Of a stretch of DNA of 64,000 nt, positions 1 through 8,165 are shown piece after piece (position 1 is the first letter of the stretch; every line of letters starts with the position of its first letter). The notes beneath the pieces are model-generated. The model had not been told where the DNA came from, ran no database searches, and saw nothing but the letters and a program-made list of their open reading frames with translations. The position numbers and the translations under genes are program-made. The stretch comes from Promicromonospora sp. Populi (GTDB lineage Bacteria > Actinomycetota > Actinomycetes > Actinomycetales > Cellulomonadaceae), in NCBI RefSeq assembly GCF_041081105.1, contig NZ_CP163528.1:4154001-4218000 (forward strand), written 5' to 3'.

Positions 1-372
1 GATGCCAGGCCGTGGCTGCTCGGGATCGCGACCAGGGAGATCGCCCAGTTCCGCCGGGCGGAGGAGACCCGGTACCGGGCCACGGCGCGGTTGGTGACGG
101 CACTCCCCGAGGACGGTCTCGCCGATCTGGCGACGACCAACGTTGCCGCCCGGGCCGCCGGGAGCGCGCTCGGCAAGGCACTCGGCGGCCTGCGACCCGG
201 CGACCGGGACGTGCTGCTGCTCTGGGCGTGGGGTGACCTCAGCTACGAGGAGATCGCCACGACTCTCGACATCAAGAAGGGCACGGTCCGGTCTCGGCTG
301 CACCGGGCACGCAAGCTGGTCCGCGCGGCACTTCCGGGCGGACTCTGGGACGAAGAGGAGGACGGGCGATGA
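1..372 (+). CDS. ECF-type RNA polymerase sigma factor, 3' part
   Basis: The gene enters from beyond the left edge; the first codon of the window is in frame, so 123 codons and the stop are visible. The start of the fragment (DARPWLLGIATREIAQFRR) is the end of sigma region 2. The C-terminal part holds region 4 with the helix-turn-helix around DLSYEEIATTLDIKKGTVRSR and the usual RLHRARK ending. It should direct RNA polymerase to a small set of promoters. Its stop overlaps the start of the next gene (ATGA), so the two are co-translated. A paralogue with the same partner lies at 8971-9624. The family is clear; the regulon is unknown. Confidence 0.88.
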   Translation, partial: DARPWLLGIATREIAQFRRAEETRYRATARLVTALPEDGLADLATTNVAARAAGSALGKALGGLRPGDRDVLLLWAWGDLSYEEIATTLDIKKGTVRSRLHRARKLVRAALPGGLWDEEEDGR

Positions 373-1502
373 GCACGAGCACCAAGGGGACTGGGCAGGA
401 GCCTGGCGGCAGCGAGCGGGACGCACTGCAGATGACCGGTTTGCTGCTCGACCCGTCGGAGGCGGAGCTGGAGGCCGCGTTCCGGTCGGGGCAGGCGCGG
501 CTGACCTCGGAGCTGGGGTCGTCCGCCGCCGCGACGGACGGGCAGCGCCAGCACTCGGCCGGAGCCAGCCTGCTCCGGTCCGTGCGGGCTCCGGGCGGTC
601 GGAGCGGGTCGGCCGACGGGCGGCGGCCGGGTGACCGGCGACGTACCGGGGGAACGCGGAGGCCCGTAGTGCGAGCCGCCGTCGGCCTGGGCCTCGCGGC
701 CACCGTTGCGGGCGGCCTACTCTTCGCCCCCACGGCCACGCTCTCGATGCCGTGGGACGACGACGGCAGCGCGGTCGTGGTGCCGCCGGCCTCGGCCTCG
801 GCGGCGGAGATCCTGCAGGCCGCCGCCACCCGGACGGTCGCCGCCGCGGACGACTCGTGGGCGAACATCCGGCCGGACCAGTTCCTGTACACGCACTCGA
901 CGGGGACCACCCGTTACGAGATCGTGGGCGATGAGCCCCAGATCAGCCTGGAAGAGGAGGAAAGCTTCATCTGGTCTTCGGTGGACGGGACTCAGGACGG
1001 CCTGTCCGCGGGGACGTTCGCCGAGGAGCCGTACCACGAGTACCCGCTCATCACCTGTGCGGGGGACGGGGCGGAACGGGCACTTGCGGCCGGCGGTGAC
1101 TGCAGCTCAGAGCCGGGGCTCAACCTGGACGCACCCACCGACGCCGACGCGATGTACGACTACCTGCGAGACCAGCCGCCGTTTGAGGACGAAGGACCGG
1201 CAGCGTCGATGTTCATCAGAGCCGGCGAGCTGCTGGGCTACCTGACGCCGAGGTCGCAGGCGGCGGTCTTCGAGGCGCTGAGCCGGGTGGACGGGCTGAT
1301 CGTGACTCCCGGCGTCACCGACGCCGTCGGGCGGACCGGCATCGCAGTCGGCGTCGAGCTGGAGTACTACCGGCAGGACCTCATCTTCGATCCGGAGACC
1401 AAGGACCTGCTCGGTGTTGCGTCCTTCTACCCCGACGGTATGGCGGACGGGTACGCGATCGTCGAACGGACCATCGTGGACGAGGTAAACCAGAAGCCCT
1501 GA
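369..1502 (+). CDS. CU044_5270 family membrane-anchored protein, partner of the sigma factor
   Basis: A 377-residue protein with a polar N-terminal region (about 1-97), one hydrophobic segment near residues 98-116 (RAAVGLGLAATVAGGLLFA), and an extracytoplasmic domain beginning with the family-typical RPDQFLYTHS. The C-terminus ends in EVNQKP, nearly identical to the paralogue at 9621-10681. Genes of this family are typically found directly after ECF sigma factors. The cytoplasmic N-terminus plus single membrane helix suggests an anti-sigma or sensor role; that is inference, as no zinc-binding anti-sigma motif is visible. Start is the ATG in the ATGA overlap. Confidence 0.8.
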   Translation: MSTSTKGTGQEPGGSERDALQMTGLLLDPSEAELEAAFRSGQARLTSELGSSAAATDGQRQHSAGASLLRSVRAPGGRSGSADGRRPGDRRRTGGTRRPVVRAAVGLGLAATVAGGLLFAPTATLSMPWDDDGSAVVVPPASASAAEILQAAATRTVAAADDSWANIRPDQFLYTHSTGTTRYEIVGDEPQISLEEEESFIWSSVDGTQDGLSAGTFAEEPYHEYPLITCAGDGAERALAAGGDCSSEPGLNLDAPTDADAMYDYLRDQPPFEDEGPAASMFIRAGELLGYLTPRSQAAVFEALSRVDGLIVTPGVTDAVGRTGIAVGVELEYYRQDLIFDPETKDLLGVASFYPDGMADGYAIVERTIVDEVNQKP

Positions 1503-1527
1503 CACCACTTGTCAGCGAAAGACACAT

Positions 1528-1568
1528 GCGCGAGGCCTGTCACCCACGGTGGGTGGCGGGCCTCGCGC
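1528..1568. terminator. Long hairpin between convergent genes
   Basis: Arms 1528-1547 and 1549-1568 pair over 20 positions; the two imperfect positions would be G-U pairs in the plus-strand transcript. A one-base centre implies the loop is formed by opening the inner pairs. There is no T-tract. It lies between the end of the CU044_5270 gene and the convergent antitoxin-like gene, where it could end transcription from either side. Confidence 0.65.
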
Positions 1569-1600
1569 TGGTAGCGCTTGTCCGGGCTGGACCTCAGCCT

Positions 1601-1924
1601 TCAGCCAGCCTTGAGGAACTCCGGGCGGATCACCTCACGCAGCGCGGTTGCGACGACGTTCGCGCTGATGATCTCGACGGTCGGCCGCGTGGCCTGCGCC
1701 AGACCCTCCAAGATCGCCAGCCGGGCCATCGTCGAGACCGGCAGGTCGCGCTGCGCCGCTGCGGCGGCCAGAACGTCGTACTGCTGCGCTGACAGCCGCA
1801 CGGACAGCACCTTCGGGGCCGCGGCCTCGGACCGACGAGCTCCGACTGCGTCGTCGGGCAGTGGGTCGTGCCTGCGCGCCTCGGACTCTTCCGCGACCTC
1901 TTCAAGAAGCTTCTCGATACTCAT
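1601..1924 (-). CDS. Ribbon-helix-helix (CopG-like) antitoxin-like protein
   Basis: A 107-residue protein. The start is the ATG giving MSIEKLLEEV, chosen because a strong GGAGGAG Shine-Dalgarno lies just upstream; a longer reading would add 30 atypical residues. The centre (VLSVRLSAQQYDVLAAAAAQRDLPVSTMARLAIL) looks like a beta-strand plus two helices of a ribbon-helix-helix DNA-binding domain. It overlaps the stop of the upstream gene (ATGA), which makes a toxin-antitoxin pair with that BrnT-like protein likely. The C-terminal part has no recognised domain. Confidence 0.72.
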   Translation of the reverse strand: MSIEKLLEEVAEESEARRHDPLPDDAVGARRSEAAAPKVLSVRLSAQQYDVLAAAAAQRDLPVSTMARLAILEGLAQATRPTVEIISANVVATALREVIRPEFLKAG

Positions 1925-2259
1925 CGCTCCTCCTCCTGCTCGCCTTCGTTCTGCTTGTCGTTCTCGTAGTGGCGCTGGTCCACATCGTTGGACCGCCACG
2001 CGTTCGCGCCCCATACCTTGGTGCCCTCAAGCACGGTGATCACCGTGATCAGGAGACCGGCGGTCTCTGACCACCCAATGGTTCGATCCGAGGATCCGGA
2101 CTTGGATGCGGGGTCTGGGCTGAATGTGACGGCATGAGGATCGATGAAGGCTTCATCGGCCCACTCAGGTTCGATGTTCGTCTCCCCGGCCGACCCCTTG
2201 CGTGTCGACCTCGTGCGGATGTAGTCAGCCCGGTGCTTCCAGTCAGGAACCTCACTCAC
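1921..2259 (-). CDS. BrnT-like toxin candidate
   Basis: A 112-residue protein of a type common in actinobacteria: N-terminal KHRADYIRTRSTRKG, then EWADEAFIDP, SDRTIGWSETAGLLITVI and a final SNDVDQRHYE. The order DP...IG(W/R)S...LLTVI...R.Y resembles BrnT toxins (RelE-like fold ribonucleases), here with an extra N-terminal section. Gene order toxin then RHH antitoxin, with ATGA overlap, matches BrnT-BrnA. Start is GTG; a possible -10 (TAGATT) ends 7 bases before it, so the mRNA may be leaderless. No activity can be read from the sequence. Confidence 0.66.
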   Translation of the reverse strand: MSEVPDWKHRADYIRTRSTRKGSAGETNIEPEWADEAFIDPHAVTFSPDPASKSGSSDRTIGWSETAGLLITVITVLEGTKVWGANAWRSNDVDQRHYENDKQNEGEQEEER

Positions 2260-2276
2260 GTAGTTGAATCTACTAC
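2260..2276 (-). promoter_or_regulatory. Small inverted repeat over the toxin-antitoxin promoter
   Basis: GTAGT and ACTAC are separated by 7 bases and cover a possible -10 hexamer of the minus-strand promoter, immediately before the GTG start. The position suits an autoregulatory operator for the ribbon-helix-helix protein. The arms are short, so this is tentative. Confidence 0.35.
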
Positions 2277-2319
2277 ACGCAAGATCAAGGTGACAGGGTG
2301 TGCGGCTGGGAGGACGGGT

Positions 2320-3180
2320 CTACAGGTGAGGGGCGATGTGTTGCTCGTAGCGGTCCAGCACCGTCTTCGCGGTCTCCGACGGGGGGCGGGACCAGATCTG
2401 CTCGTTGAAGATCTCCGTCTCGATGTCGCCCACGTAGCCGGCATCGCGTACCCAACCGGTGATCGTCGCGAAGTCGATGTAGCCGTCGCCGACGTGCCCG
2501 CGTGAGTTCAGCGGTTCCGCCGCGAGCGGGAGCACCCAGTCGCACACCTGGTACGACGCGATCCGGTCCTCGCGTCCGGCCCGTGCGATGGACCTGCGCA
2601 GCGCCGGGTCCCACCACACGTGGTAGGTGTCGATGACTACCCCCACCTCGGACGGCGCGAACGGCGCCGCCAGGTCGAGCGCCTGCGCGAGCGTGGAGAT
2701 CACCGCCCGGTCGGCGGCGAAGATCGGGTGCAGCGGCTCCAGCACTATCCGCACGCCGTGCTCGGCGGCGAACGGAACCAGGTCGGCGATCCGGTCGGCG
2801 ACCCGGCCGCGCGTGGCGACGAGGTCGCGGTCCACGGCCGACGTCGGGGCTCCGCCCGGAGTGGAGCCCACCAGCCCGCCGACTACAAAGACCAGCTCCG
2901 AGGTGCCGATCGTCGCGGCCTCCTCGATCGCCCGCCGGTTGTCGTCCAGTGCTGTGCGGATCCCGACGTCGTCCGCTGCGGTGAGGAACCCGCCGCGGCA
3001 CAGGGACGACGCGCGCAGGCCGGCGTCGGCGATGATGCGTGCCGCCTGCGGGGCGCCGACCGCCTGCACGACGTCGCGCCACGGGCCGACCGCGCCGAAC
3101 CCCGCGGTGGCCGCTGCCTCGCATGCCTCCGCGAGCGAGGCATGCTTCACCGTCGCTGTGTTCAGCGAGGCCCGGCTCAT
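2320..3180 (-). CDS. Sugar phosphate isomerase/epimerase family protein (AP endonuclease 2-type TIM barrel)
   Basis: A 286-residue protein starting MSRASLNTATVKHAS. It has the xylose-isomerase-like TIM-barrel pattern: RASSLCRGGFL, IVLEPLHP (metal-ligand Glu), VIDTYHVWWDP (Asp/His) and GDIETEIFN (C-terminal Glu). This fold isomerises, epimerises or cleaves sugars with a divalent metal. It is the last gene of a three-gene operon and overlaps the DUF993 gene by ATGA. The substrate is unknown; the oxidoreductase partner suggests a keto-sugar or sugar-acid intermediate. Confidence 0.86.
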   Translation of the reverse strand: MSRASLNTATVKHASLAEACEAAATAGFGAVGPWRDVVQAVGAPQAARIIADAGLRASSLCRGGFLTAADDVGIRTALDDNRRAIEEAATIGTSELVFVVGGLVGSTPGGAPTSAVDRDLVATRGRVADRIADLVPFAAEHGVRIVLEPLHPIFAADRAVISTLAQALDLAAPFAPSEVGVVIDTYHVWWDPALRRSIARAGREDRIASYQVCDWVLPLAAEPLNSRGHVGDGYIDFATITGWVRDAGYVGDIETEIFNEQIWSRPPSETAKTVLDRYEQHIAPHL

Positions 3181-4490
3181 GCGCTCACCCCGTTCGTCGT
3201 CAGGAAGGCCCGCAGGCGCACGCCCGCGAGGTCCGGGTCGAGCAGCATTCCGCAGCCGTCGGCCAGGCGGGCCAGCTCGACCAGGTGCCGCAGCGACCGC
3301 CCGGAGTGCAGCCCGCCCACCAGCGAGAACCCGGGCTGGAACCCGTTGAGCCAGGACAGGAACGCGATCCCGGTCTTGTAGTAGTAGGTGGGCGCGGCAA
3401 AGATGTGCCGGCCCAGCGCCTCGGTCGAGGCCAGGATCTGGTGCCCACGGGCAGCGCCGTCGGGGTCGCCCGCCGCCCCGGCGTCGAACGCCTGGAGCGC
3501 CATGGAGGCCGCCGGGTAGATCGCGGCGAAGATGCCGAGCAGTGCGTCCGAGTGGCCCTGTTCGTCGCCCGCGATGAGCTCCGGATAGTTGAAGTCGTCG
3601 CCCGTGTAGAGCCTGGGCTTGGTCCCGCTGTCCGATGGCGGCAGCGCCGCCAGCGACCGGCGCAGGCTCACCTCGTGGGCGGCGTCGAGCAGCGACACCT
3701 TGACGCCGTCGATCCGGGGCTGGTGCGCGCGGATCAGGTCGAGGAAGGTCGCCGTCGCGTCGTCCACCGAGGACGATCCCCAATAGCCTGCCAGCGTCGG
3801 GTCGAACATGGTGCCCAGCCAGTGCAGGATCACGGGCTGGTCGGCCTCTGCCAGCACCGCGTCGTACACGCGGGCGTAGTCCTCGGGCCCGCGCGCGACC
3901 CGCGCCAGCGCGCGCGAGGCCATGACGATGACCTGCGCCCCGGCGTCCTGCACCACGTGCACCTGTTCGCGGTAGGCATCGGTCACCGCCGCGAGCCCGG
4001 CCGCGCCCGGCTCCAGGGCCGCCACGACCTCCGGCGCGAGCTGGTCGGTGCCCGCCCCGCACGCGATGCGGGCGCCCACGGACGCCGCCTCGACCGCCGA
4101 CCGCCGCACCAGCTCCTGCGTTGCGGCCCAGTCCAGACCCATGCCGCGCTGCGCGGTGTCCATCGCGTCGGCCACACCCAGCCCGTGCGCCCAGATCCGG
4201 TGCCGGTAGGCGAGCGTCGCGTCCCAGTCGACGACGGCGGGCGCGCCCGGCACGTTCTCCGCCCCGACCTGCGGCACCACGTGGGCGGCCGCGAAGGCGA
4301 TGCGGCTCGTCAGCGGGCCTGACGGCGTCGTCCATGGCCCGGGGGTGTTGAGATCTAGGGTCTCCGATCCGGAAACCCGGCCCTCGGCGTCGAACACCGG
4401 GAGGGTCACCGTCACGCCGCTGGCAGAGGCGATCGAGTCCGGTGTCTCGACAGGCTCGACCCGCGCGGCAGGCCCCGCCGCCCCGCTCAC
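3177..4490 (-). CDS. DUF993 (dihydrodipicolinate-synthase-like) family protein
   Basis: A 437-residue protein. The family is related to class I aldolases of the DHDPS fold. Recognisable stretches are VVDWDATLAYRHRIWAHGLGVADAMDTAQ near residues 86-115, PVILHWLGTMFDPTLAGYWG in the middle, and GVKVSLLD, where the Lys is in the position expected for the Schiff base. The protein may cleave or dehydrate a sugar-derived keto acid; this is inference. It overlaps both neighbours by 4 bases, so the three enzymes are translationally coupled. Confidence 0.84.
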   Translation of the reverse strand: MSGAAGPAARVEPVETPDSIASASGVTVTLPVFDAEGRVSGSETLDLNTPGPWTTPSGPLTSRIAFAAAHVVPQVGAENVPGAPAVVDWDATLAYRHRIWAHGLGVADAMDTAQRGMGLDWAATQELVRRSAVEAASVGARIACGAGTDQLAPEVVAALEPGAAGLAAVTDAYREQVHVVQDAGAQVIVMASRALARVARGPEDYARVYDAVLAEADQPVILHWLGTMFDPTLAGYWGSSSVDDATATFLDLIRAHQPRIDGVKVSLLDAAHEVSLRRSLAALPPSDSGTKPRLYTGDDFNYPELIAGDEQGHSDALLGIFAAIYPAASMALQAFDAGAAGDPDGAARGHQILASTEALGRHIFAAPTYYYKTGIAFLSWLNGFQPGFSLVGGLHSGRSLRHLVELARLADGCGMLLDPDLAGVRLRAFLTTNGVSA

Positions 4491-5638
4491 AGCACGATCT
4501 CCGGGATGTCCAGCCGACGCCCCTCAGCCGACGACCGCAGCCCCAGCTCCGCGAGCTGCACACCGCGCGCCGCCGACAGCAGGTCATAACGGTGGGGGCG
4601 CCCCGCTGCGACGTCGCGCAGAAACTCCTCCCACTGCAGCTTGAAGCCGTTGTCGAGGTCGGCGTTCGCAGGGACGTCGAGCCACTGGTCGCGGAACGGC
4701 TCGGTGACCGGCAGGTCCGGGTTCCACACGGGCTTGGGGGTGTGCGAGCGGTGCTGGGCGCGGCACTCGCGCAGGCCGGCGACGGCGGAGCCGTGGGTGC
4801 CGTCCACCTGGAACTCGACCAGCTCGTCACGGAACACGCGCACGGCCCAGGACGAGTTGATCTGCGCCACGACGCCGTCCCCGCCGGGCGTCGTGACGTC
4901 GAAGATGCCGTAGGCGGCGTCGTCGGCGGTCGCGGCGTACTCGCGGCCCTGCTCGTCCCAGCGGGTCGGGATGTGCGTCGCGGTCCTCGCGGTCACCGAC
5001 CGTACGGTCCCGAGGATGCCCTCCAGCACGTAGTTCCAGTGGCAGAACATGTCGGTGGTGATGCCGCCGCCGTCCTCGACGCGGTAGTTCCAGGACGGGC
5101 GCTGGGCGGGCTGCGAGTCGCCCTCGAACACCCAGTACCCGAACTCGCCGCGCAGCGACAGGATGCGGCCGAAGAAGCCCTCGTCCACGAGGCGGCGCAG
5201 CTTCACGAGGCCCGGCAGGTACAGCTTGTCGTGCACCACACCGACGGTGACGCCGGTGGTCACCTGGAGCCGCGCGAGCTCGATCGCCTCGGTGAGCGTC
5301 TCCGCCGTCGGCTTCTCGGTGAACACGTGCTTGCCCTGCTTCATCGCCTTCGTCAGGGTCGCGGCGCGCAGGTTGGTCATGGCGGCGTCGAACACGATGT
5401 CGGCCTCCGCTATGGCGGCGTCGACGTCGGTGGTCCAGTGCTCGACGTCGTGCAGCGCGGCGAGCTCCTTGAGCCTGTCCGGGTTGCGGCCCACGAGCAC
5501 CGGCTCGACCTGCACCCGGGAACCGTCGGGGAGCGTGACGCCGCCCTGGTCGCGGATCGGCAGGATCGAGCGCACGAGGTGCTGGCGGTAGCCCATGCGG
5601 CCGGTGACGCCATTCATGGCGATGCGAAGTGTGGTCAC
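4487..5638 (-). CDS. Gfo/Idh/MocA family NAD(P)-dependent oxidoreductase
   Basis: A protein of about 383 residues with an N-terminal Rossmann fold (AMNGVTGRMGYRQHL replaces the usual GxGxxG), the nucleotide-side motif FTEKPTAE, and the large C-terminal alpha/beta domain of the family. It should oxidise or reduce a sugar or cyclitol hydroxyl. I chose the GTG start at 5638 because GGAG lies 6 bases upstream; the ATG 12 bases earlier has no good ribosome-binding site. It is the first gene of the operon and lies just behind a LacI-type operator. Confidence 0.86.
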   Translation of the reverse strand: MTTLRIAMNGVTGRMGYRQHLVRSILPIRDQGGVTLPDGSRVQVEPVLVGRNPDRLKELAALHDVEHWTTDVDAAIAEADIVFDAAMTNLRAATLTKAMKQGKHVFTEKPTAETLTEAIELARLQVTTGVTVGVVHDKLYLPGLVKLRRLVDEGFFGRILSLRGEFGYWVFEGDSQPAQRPSWNYRVEDGGGITTDMFCHWNYVLEGILGTVRSVTARTATHIPTRWDEQGREYAATADDAAYGIFDVTTPGGDGVVAQINSSWAVRVFRDELVEFQVDGTHGSAVAGLRECRAQHRSHTPKPVWNPDLPVTEPFRDQWLDVPANADLDNGFKLQWEEFLRDVAAGRPHRYDLLSAARGVQLAELGLRSSAEGRRLDIPEIVL

Positions 5639-5661
5639 GGGCGACTCCATCGTCAGGTGCT

Positions 5662-5677
5662 GGGAATGCGCTTTCCC
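5662..5677 (-). promoter_or_regulatory. LacI-family operator in front of the sugar operon
   Basis: GGGAATGCGCTTTCCC is a near-perfect palindrome with the central GCGC and A/T-rich flanks typical of LacI-family operators (one mismatched pair). It sits between the lacI-type gene and the first operon gene, so the adjacent regulator (5719-6807) is the obvious binder. Confidence 0.7.
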
Positions 5678-5718
5678 GAGGAGCCTAACGCACTAGACGG
5701 CGGCGGTACACCGCCGGT

Positions 5719-6807
5719 TTAGTGGTGGCGCTCCGGGGTGGAGTCCCGCAGGACCACCTCGCCCTGGACCGGCGCGCGCACCTGGTCCGTGCGGCCCAGG
5801 GCCAGGTCGGTCGCCAAGGCGCCGATCTCGGCCAAGGGGATCCGCACCGTCGTGAGGCCGGGGGTCACGTCGCGCAGCGTGTGGATGTCGTCGAACCCGG
5901 CCACGGCGACATCGTCGGGCACCCGCAGGCCGGCGTCGCGGACGGCGGCCATCGCGCCCACGGCCATGACGTCGTTGACGGCGAACACCACCTCCGGGGT
6001 GTTCGCGGCGGCCCGAGCCGCGGCCGACGTCATCCGCGACAGCAGCTCGGTCATCGCGTCGTAGCCGCCGTCCCGCGTGAAGTTGCCGTGCACCACGTCC
6101 CGGTCGAGCGCCGGGCAGCCCAGCGCGGCGAGGGTGTCGCCGAACCCACGGGTCCGGTCGGCGGCCGTGCGCAAGCCCGGGGGACCGGTGAGCACACCGA
6201 ACCGGCGGTACCCGATGCGGTGCAGGGCCTCAGCGAGGGCGCCGGCGCCGCCCGCGTTGTCGATCTCCACGACCGGCAGGCTGCCGACGGCCTGCCCGAT
6301 GACGGCCACGCCGCCCCCGGCCTCCTGAAATGTGGTGAGGGCGGCCTCCAGCGCGGCCATCCGGGCGACGACCGCTGAGGGGGCCGCCCCCGCCCCGCCG
6401 TCGGGCAGGGTGACCCTGCTGCCCGCGAGGATGATCGCGCGCGACCGCTGCCGCCGAGCCAGCTCGACGAACGCGAGCTCACGCTCCGGGCTGTTCTCGG
6501 TGGCGGAGAGCGTGACGATCAGGCCCTCGCGCTCGGCGGCGCGGGCGATACCGGCGGCGATGGTGGAGAAGTACGGGTCGGCGATGTCGTGCACCACCAG
6601 CCCCAGCGCCGTGGTGCGGCCGCGGGCCATGGCCTGCGCGCTGGGGTCGGGGGAGTAGTCGAGGCGCTGGGCGGCCTCCAGCACCCGCTCGCGCAGGTCC
6701 TCCCGGACACTGCGGGTCGCGCTCCCGTTGATCGCGCGCGACGCCGTGGCGAGCGAGACACCGGCCTCGCGGGCGACCTGGCTCAGTGTGACGGGCGCGT
6801 CGGGCAT
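5719..6807 (-). CDS. LacI family transcriptional regulator of the sugar module
   Basis: A 362-residue regulator starting MPDAPVTLSQVAREAG. The N-terminal helix-turn-helix (VTLSQVAREAGVSLATASRAING) is followed by the hinge (SPDPSAQAMARGRTTALGLVV) and a periplasmic-binding-protein-like effector domain ending with GFDDIHTLRDVTPGLTTVRIP. I rejected the 12-residue longer start because typical LacI proteins begin a few residues before the HTH. It lies upstream of and in the same direction as the operon it probably represses, with an operator in the 80-bp gap. Confidence 0.9.
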   Translation of the reverse strand: MPDAPVTLSQVAREAGVSLATASRAINGSATRSVREDLRERVLEAAQRLDYSPDPSAQAMARGRTTALGLVVHDIADPYFSTIAAGIARAAEREGLIVTLSATENSPERELAFVELARRQRSRAIILAGSRVTLPDGGAGAAPSAVVARMAALEAALTTFQEAGGGVAVIGQAVGSLPVVEIDNAGGAGALAEALHRIGYRRFGVLTGPPGLRTAADRTRGFGDTLAALGCPALDRDVVHGNFTRDGGYDAMTELLSRMTSAAARAAANTPEVVFAVNDVMAVGAMAAVRDAGLRVPDDVAVAGFDDIHTLRDVTPGLTTVRIPLAEIGALATDLALGRTDQVRAPVQGEVVLRDSTPERHH

Positions 6808-6847
6808 GAGGTCATACTGCCCTGCCCCGCCACACCTGCACACCGAA

Positions 6848-6884
6848 CCGGAGCCCGGAGGTCTCTCCTTCCTCCGGGCTCCGG
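6848..6884 (-). terminator. Terminator of the glycosyltransferase gene
   Basis: Perfect 14-bp arms (6848-6861 and 6871-6884) around a 9-base loop, 6 bases past the glycosyltransferase stop codon on the minus strand. There is no U-tract. It separates that gene from the downstream lacI-type gene. Confidence 0.75.
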
Positions 6885-6889
6885 CTCGA

Positions 6890-8095
6890 TCAGACCCTCG
6901 CCATACGTAACCCCGCCTCGCGGTGCGTGCGCTCGATGATGCTCGAGTACCCGGCGATCATCCGGACGTGGCTGAACCGGGGCCGCACTGCGGTCCGCGC
7001 GGACTCCAGCTCCTCGCGTCGAGCGGCGGCCTCGATCCACGTCGCCGCGATCTCGGTCGGGTCGAACGACGTCACGAACCCGATGCGCTCCACGATCGAC
7101 GGCGCGTCGCCCACGGGGGTGGTGACCGGCACCGCTCCGCACATCGAGCCCTCGATGAGGCACAGCGGCGCGGCCTCGCCGAACGCCGAGGTGAGTGCCA
7201 CGACGTCGGCGGTCGCGTAGACCAGCTCCATGTCGTGCCGCACGCCCAGCAGGTCCAGGCGCCCCAGCAGGTCCGGCCGGTCCCCGAAGATGCGGGTCAG
7301 GTCGTCCTGCAGGTCCGGGTTGGCCGCGCTCATGCCCGCGCCGCACATCAGCACGTAGCCCTTGGGGTCGAGCTCGAGGAACGTGCGGGCCGAGCGGAGG
7401 AAGAGCTCGGGGTTCTTCATCTCGTCGTACCGCGCGGCATAAACCACCACCGTCGCGTCGCTCGGCACTCCGGCCGCGCCCCGCAGGGCGAGCCGGCGCG
7501 CGCCCTGGACCGGCCGGAACCGGGCCAGGTTGATGCCGTTCGGCACCACGCGCAGCAGCTCGGCGGGCACGCCCGCCTCGCGGTACGCGTCCCGTGTGGA
7601 CTCCGCGCAGCAGACCACGGCGGCCAGCCGGCCGCGATCCGCCGCGGTCAGCAGGTCGTTGAGGGCGTCGCCCTGGTGCTCCGGGTCGGACCGGTGCAGG
7701 CAGGCGATGACCGGGCGGTCCGGGAACACGTCCTGGTTCACGAGCCGGAGCGGCTGCTCCTTCAGGGACAGCACCACGTGGGAGCTCTCGACCTCGCGGA
7801 CCGCGTTCTTGAGCTCGTCCTCGGTGAAGACGCGCGGGTCGAGGCCCGCCTCGGTGCTCCGGCCCAGCGAGCCGATCCGGACGCCCGCGGCGCGCAGGGC
7901 GCGGTAGCGGGGGTCGTCCTCCATCCGCTGGAGGGTGGCCTCACGCCGGACCTCGTGGTGCAGGCTCAGCACTGAATGCTGCTGCCGACCGCCCTGATGC
8001 AGACCGGCTACCACGGTCGAGTGCAGGACACGAGCCCCGCCGCTGAAAAAGCCCTCGTACAGCGAGAGCACACGCAAGCCATTGCGCTGGATCAC
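6890..8095 (-). CDS. Glycosyltransferase family 1/4-like protein
   Basis: A protein of about 401 residues with the two-domain GT-B pattern: N-terminal LRVLSLYEGFFSGGARVLHS, central VVPNGINLARF, and C-terminal GEAAPLCLIEGSMCGAVPVTTPVGD, where the E of the EX7E motif binds the nucleotide sugar. It should transfer a sugar to a glycan, lipid or metabolite in the cytoplasm. The GTG at 8095 is chosen because AGGAGG lies 8 bases before it; two GTG codons further upstream fall inside that ribosome-binding site. It appears monocistronic. Confidence 0.85.
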   Translation of the reverse strand: MIQRNGLRVLSLYEGFFSGGARVLHSTVVAGLHQGGRQQHSVLSLHHEVRREATLQRMEDDPRYRALRAAGVRIGSLGRSTEAGLDPRVFTEDELKNAVREVESSHVVLSLKEQPLRLVNQDVFPDRPVIACLHRSDPEHQGDALNDLLTAADRGRLAAVVCCAESTRDAYREAGVPAELLRVVPNGINLARFRPVQGARRLALRGAAGVPSDATVVVYAARYDEMKNPELFLRSARTFLELDPKGYVLMCGAGMSAANPDLQDDLTRIFGDRPDLLGRLDLLGVRHDMELVYATADVVALTSAFGEAAPLCLIEGSMCGAVPVTTPVGDAPSIVERIGFVTSFDPTEIAATWIEAAARREELESARTAVRPRFSHVRMIAGYSSIIERTHREAGLRMARV

Positions 8096-8130
8096 AGACA
8101 CCACCTCCTGTGCCCAGAGTGAGGCCCATG

Positions 8131-8145
8131 CATGTGTAATACATG
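8131..8145 (-). promoter_or_regulatory. Short palindrome upstream of the glycosyltransferase gene
   Basis: CATGTGTAATACATG has perfect 5-bp arms around 5 bases and lies about 36 bases before the GTG start, in a locally AT-richer stretch. It may be an operator overlapping the promoter. There is no regulator next to it, so the call is weak. Confidence 0.3.
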
Positions 8146-8165
8146 GCAGTCCGGTTACGCGTGGA

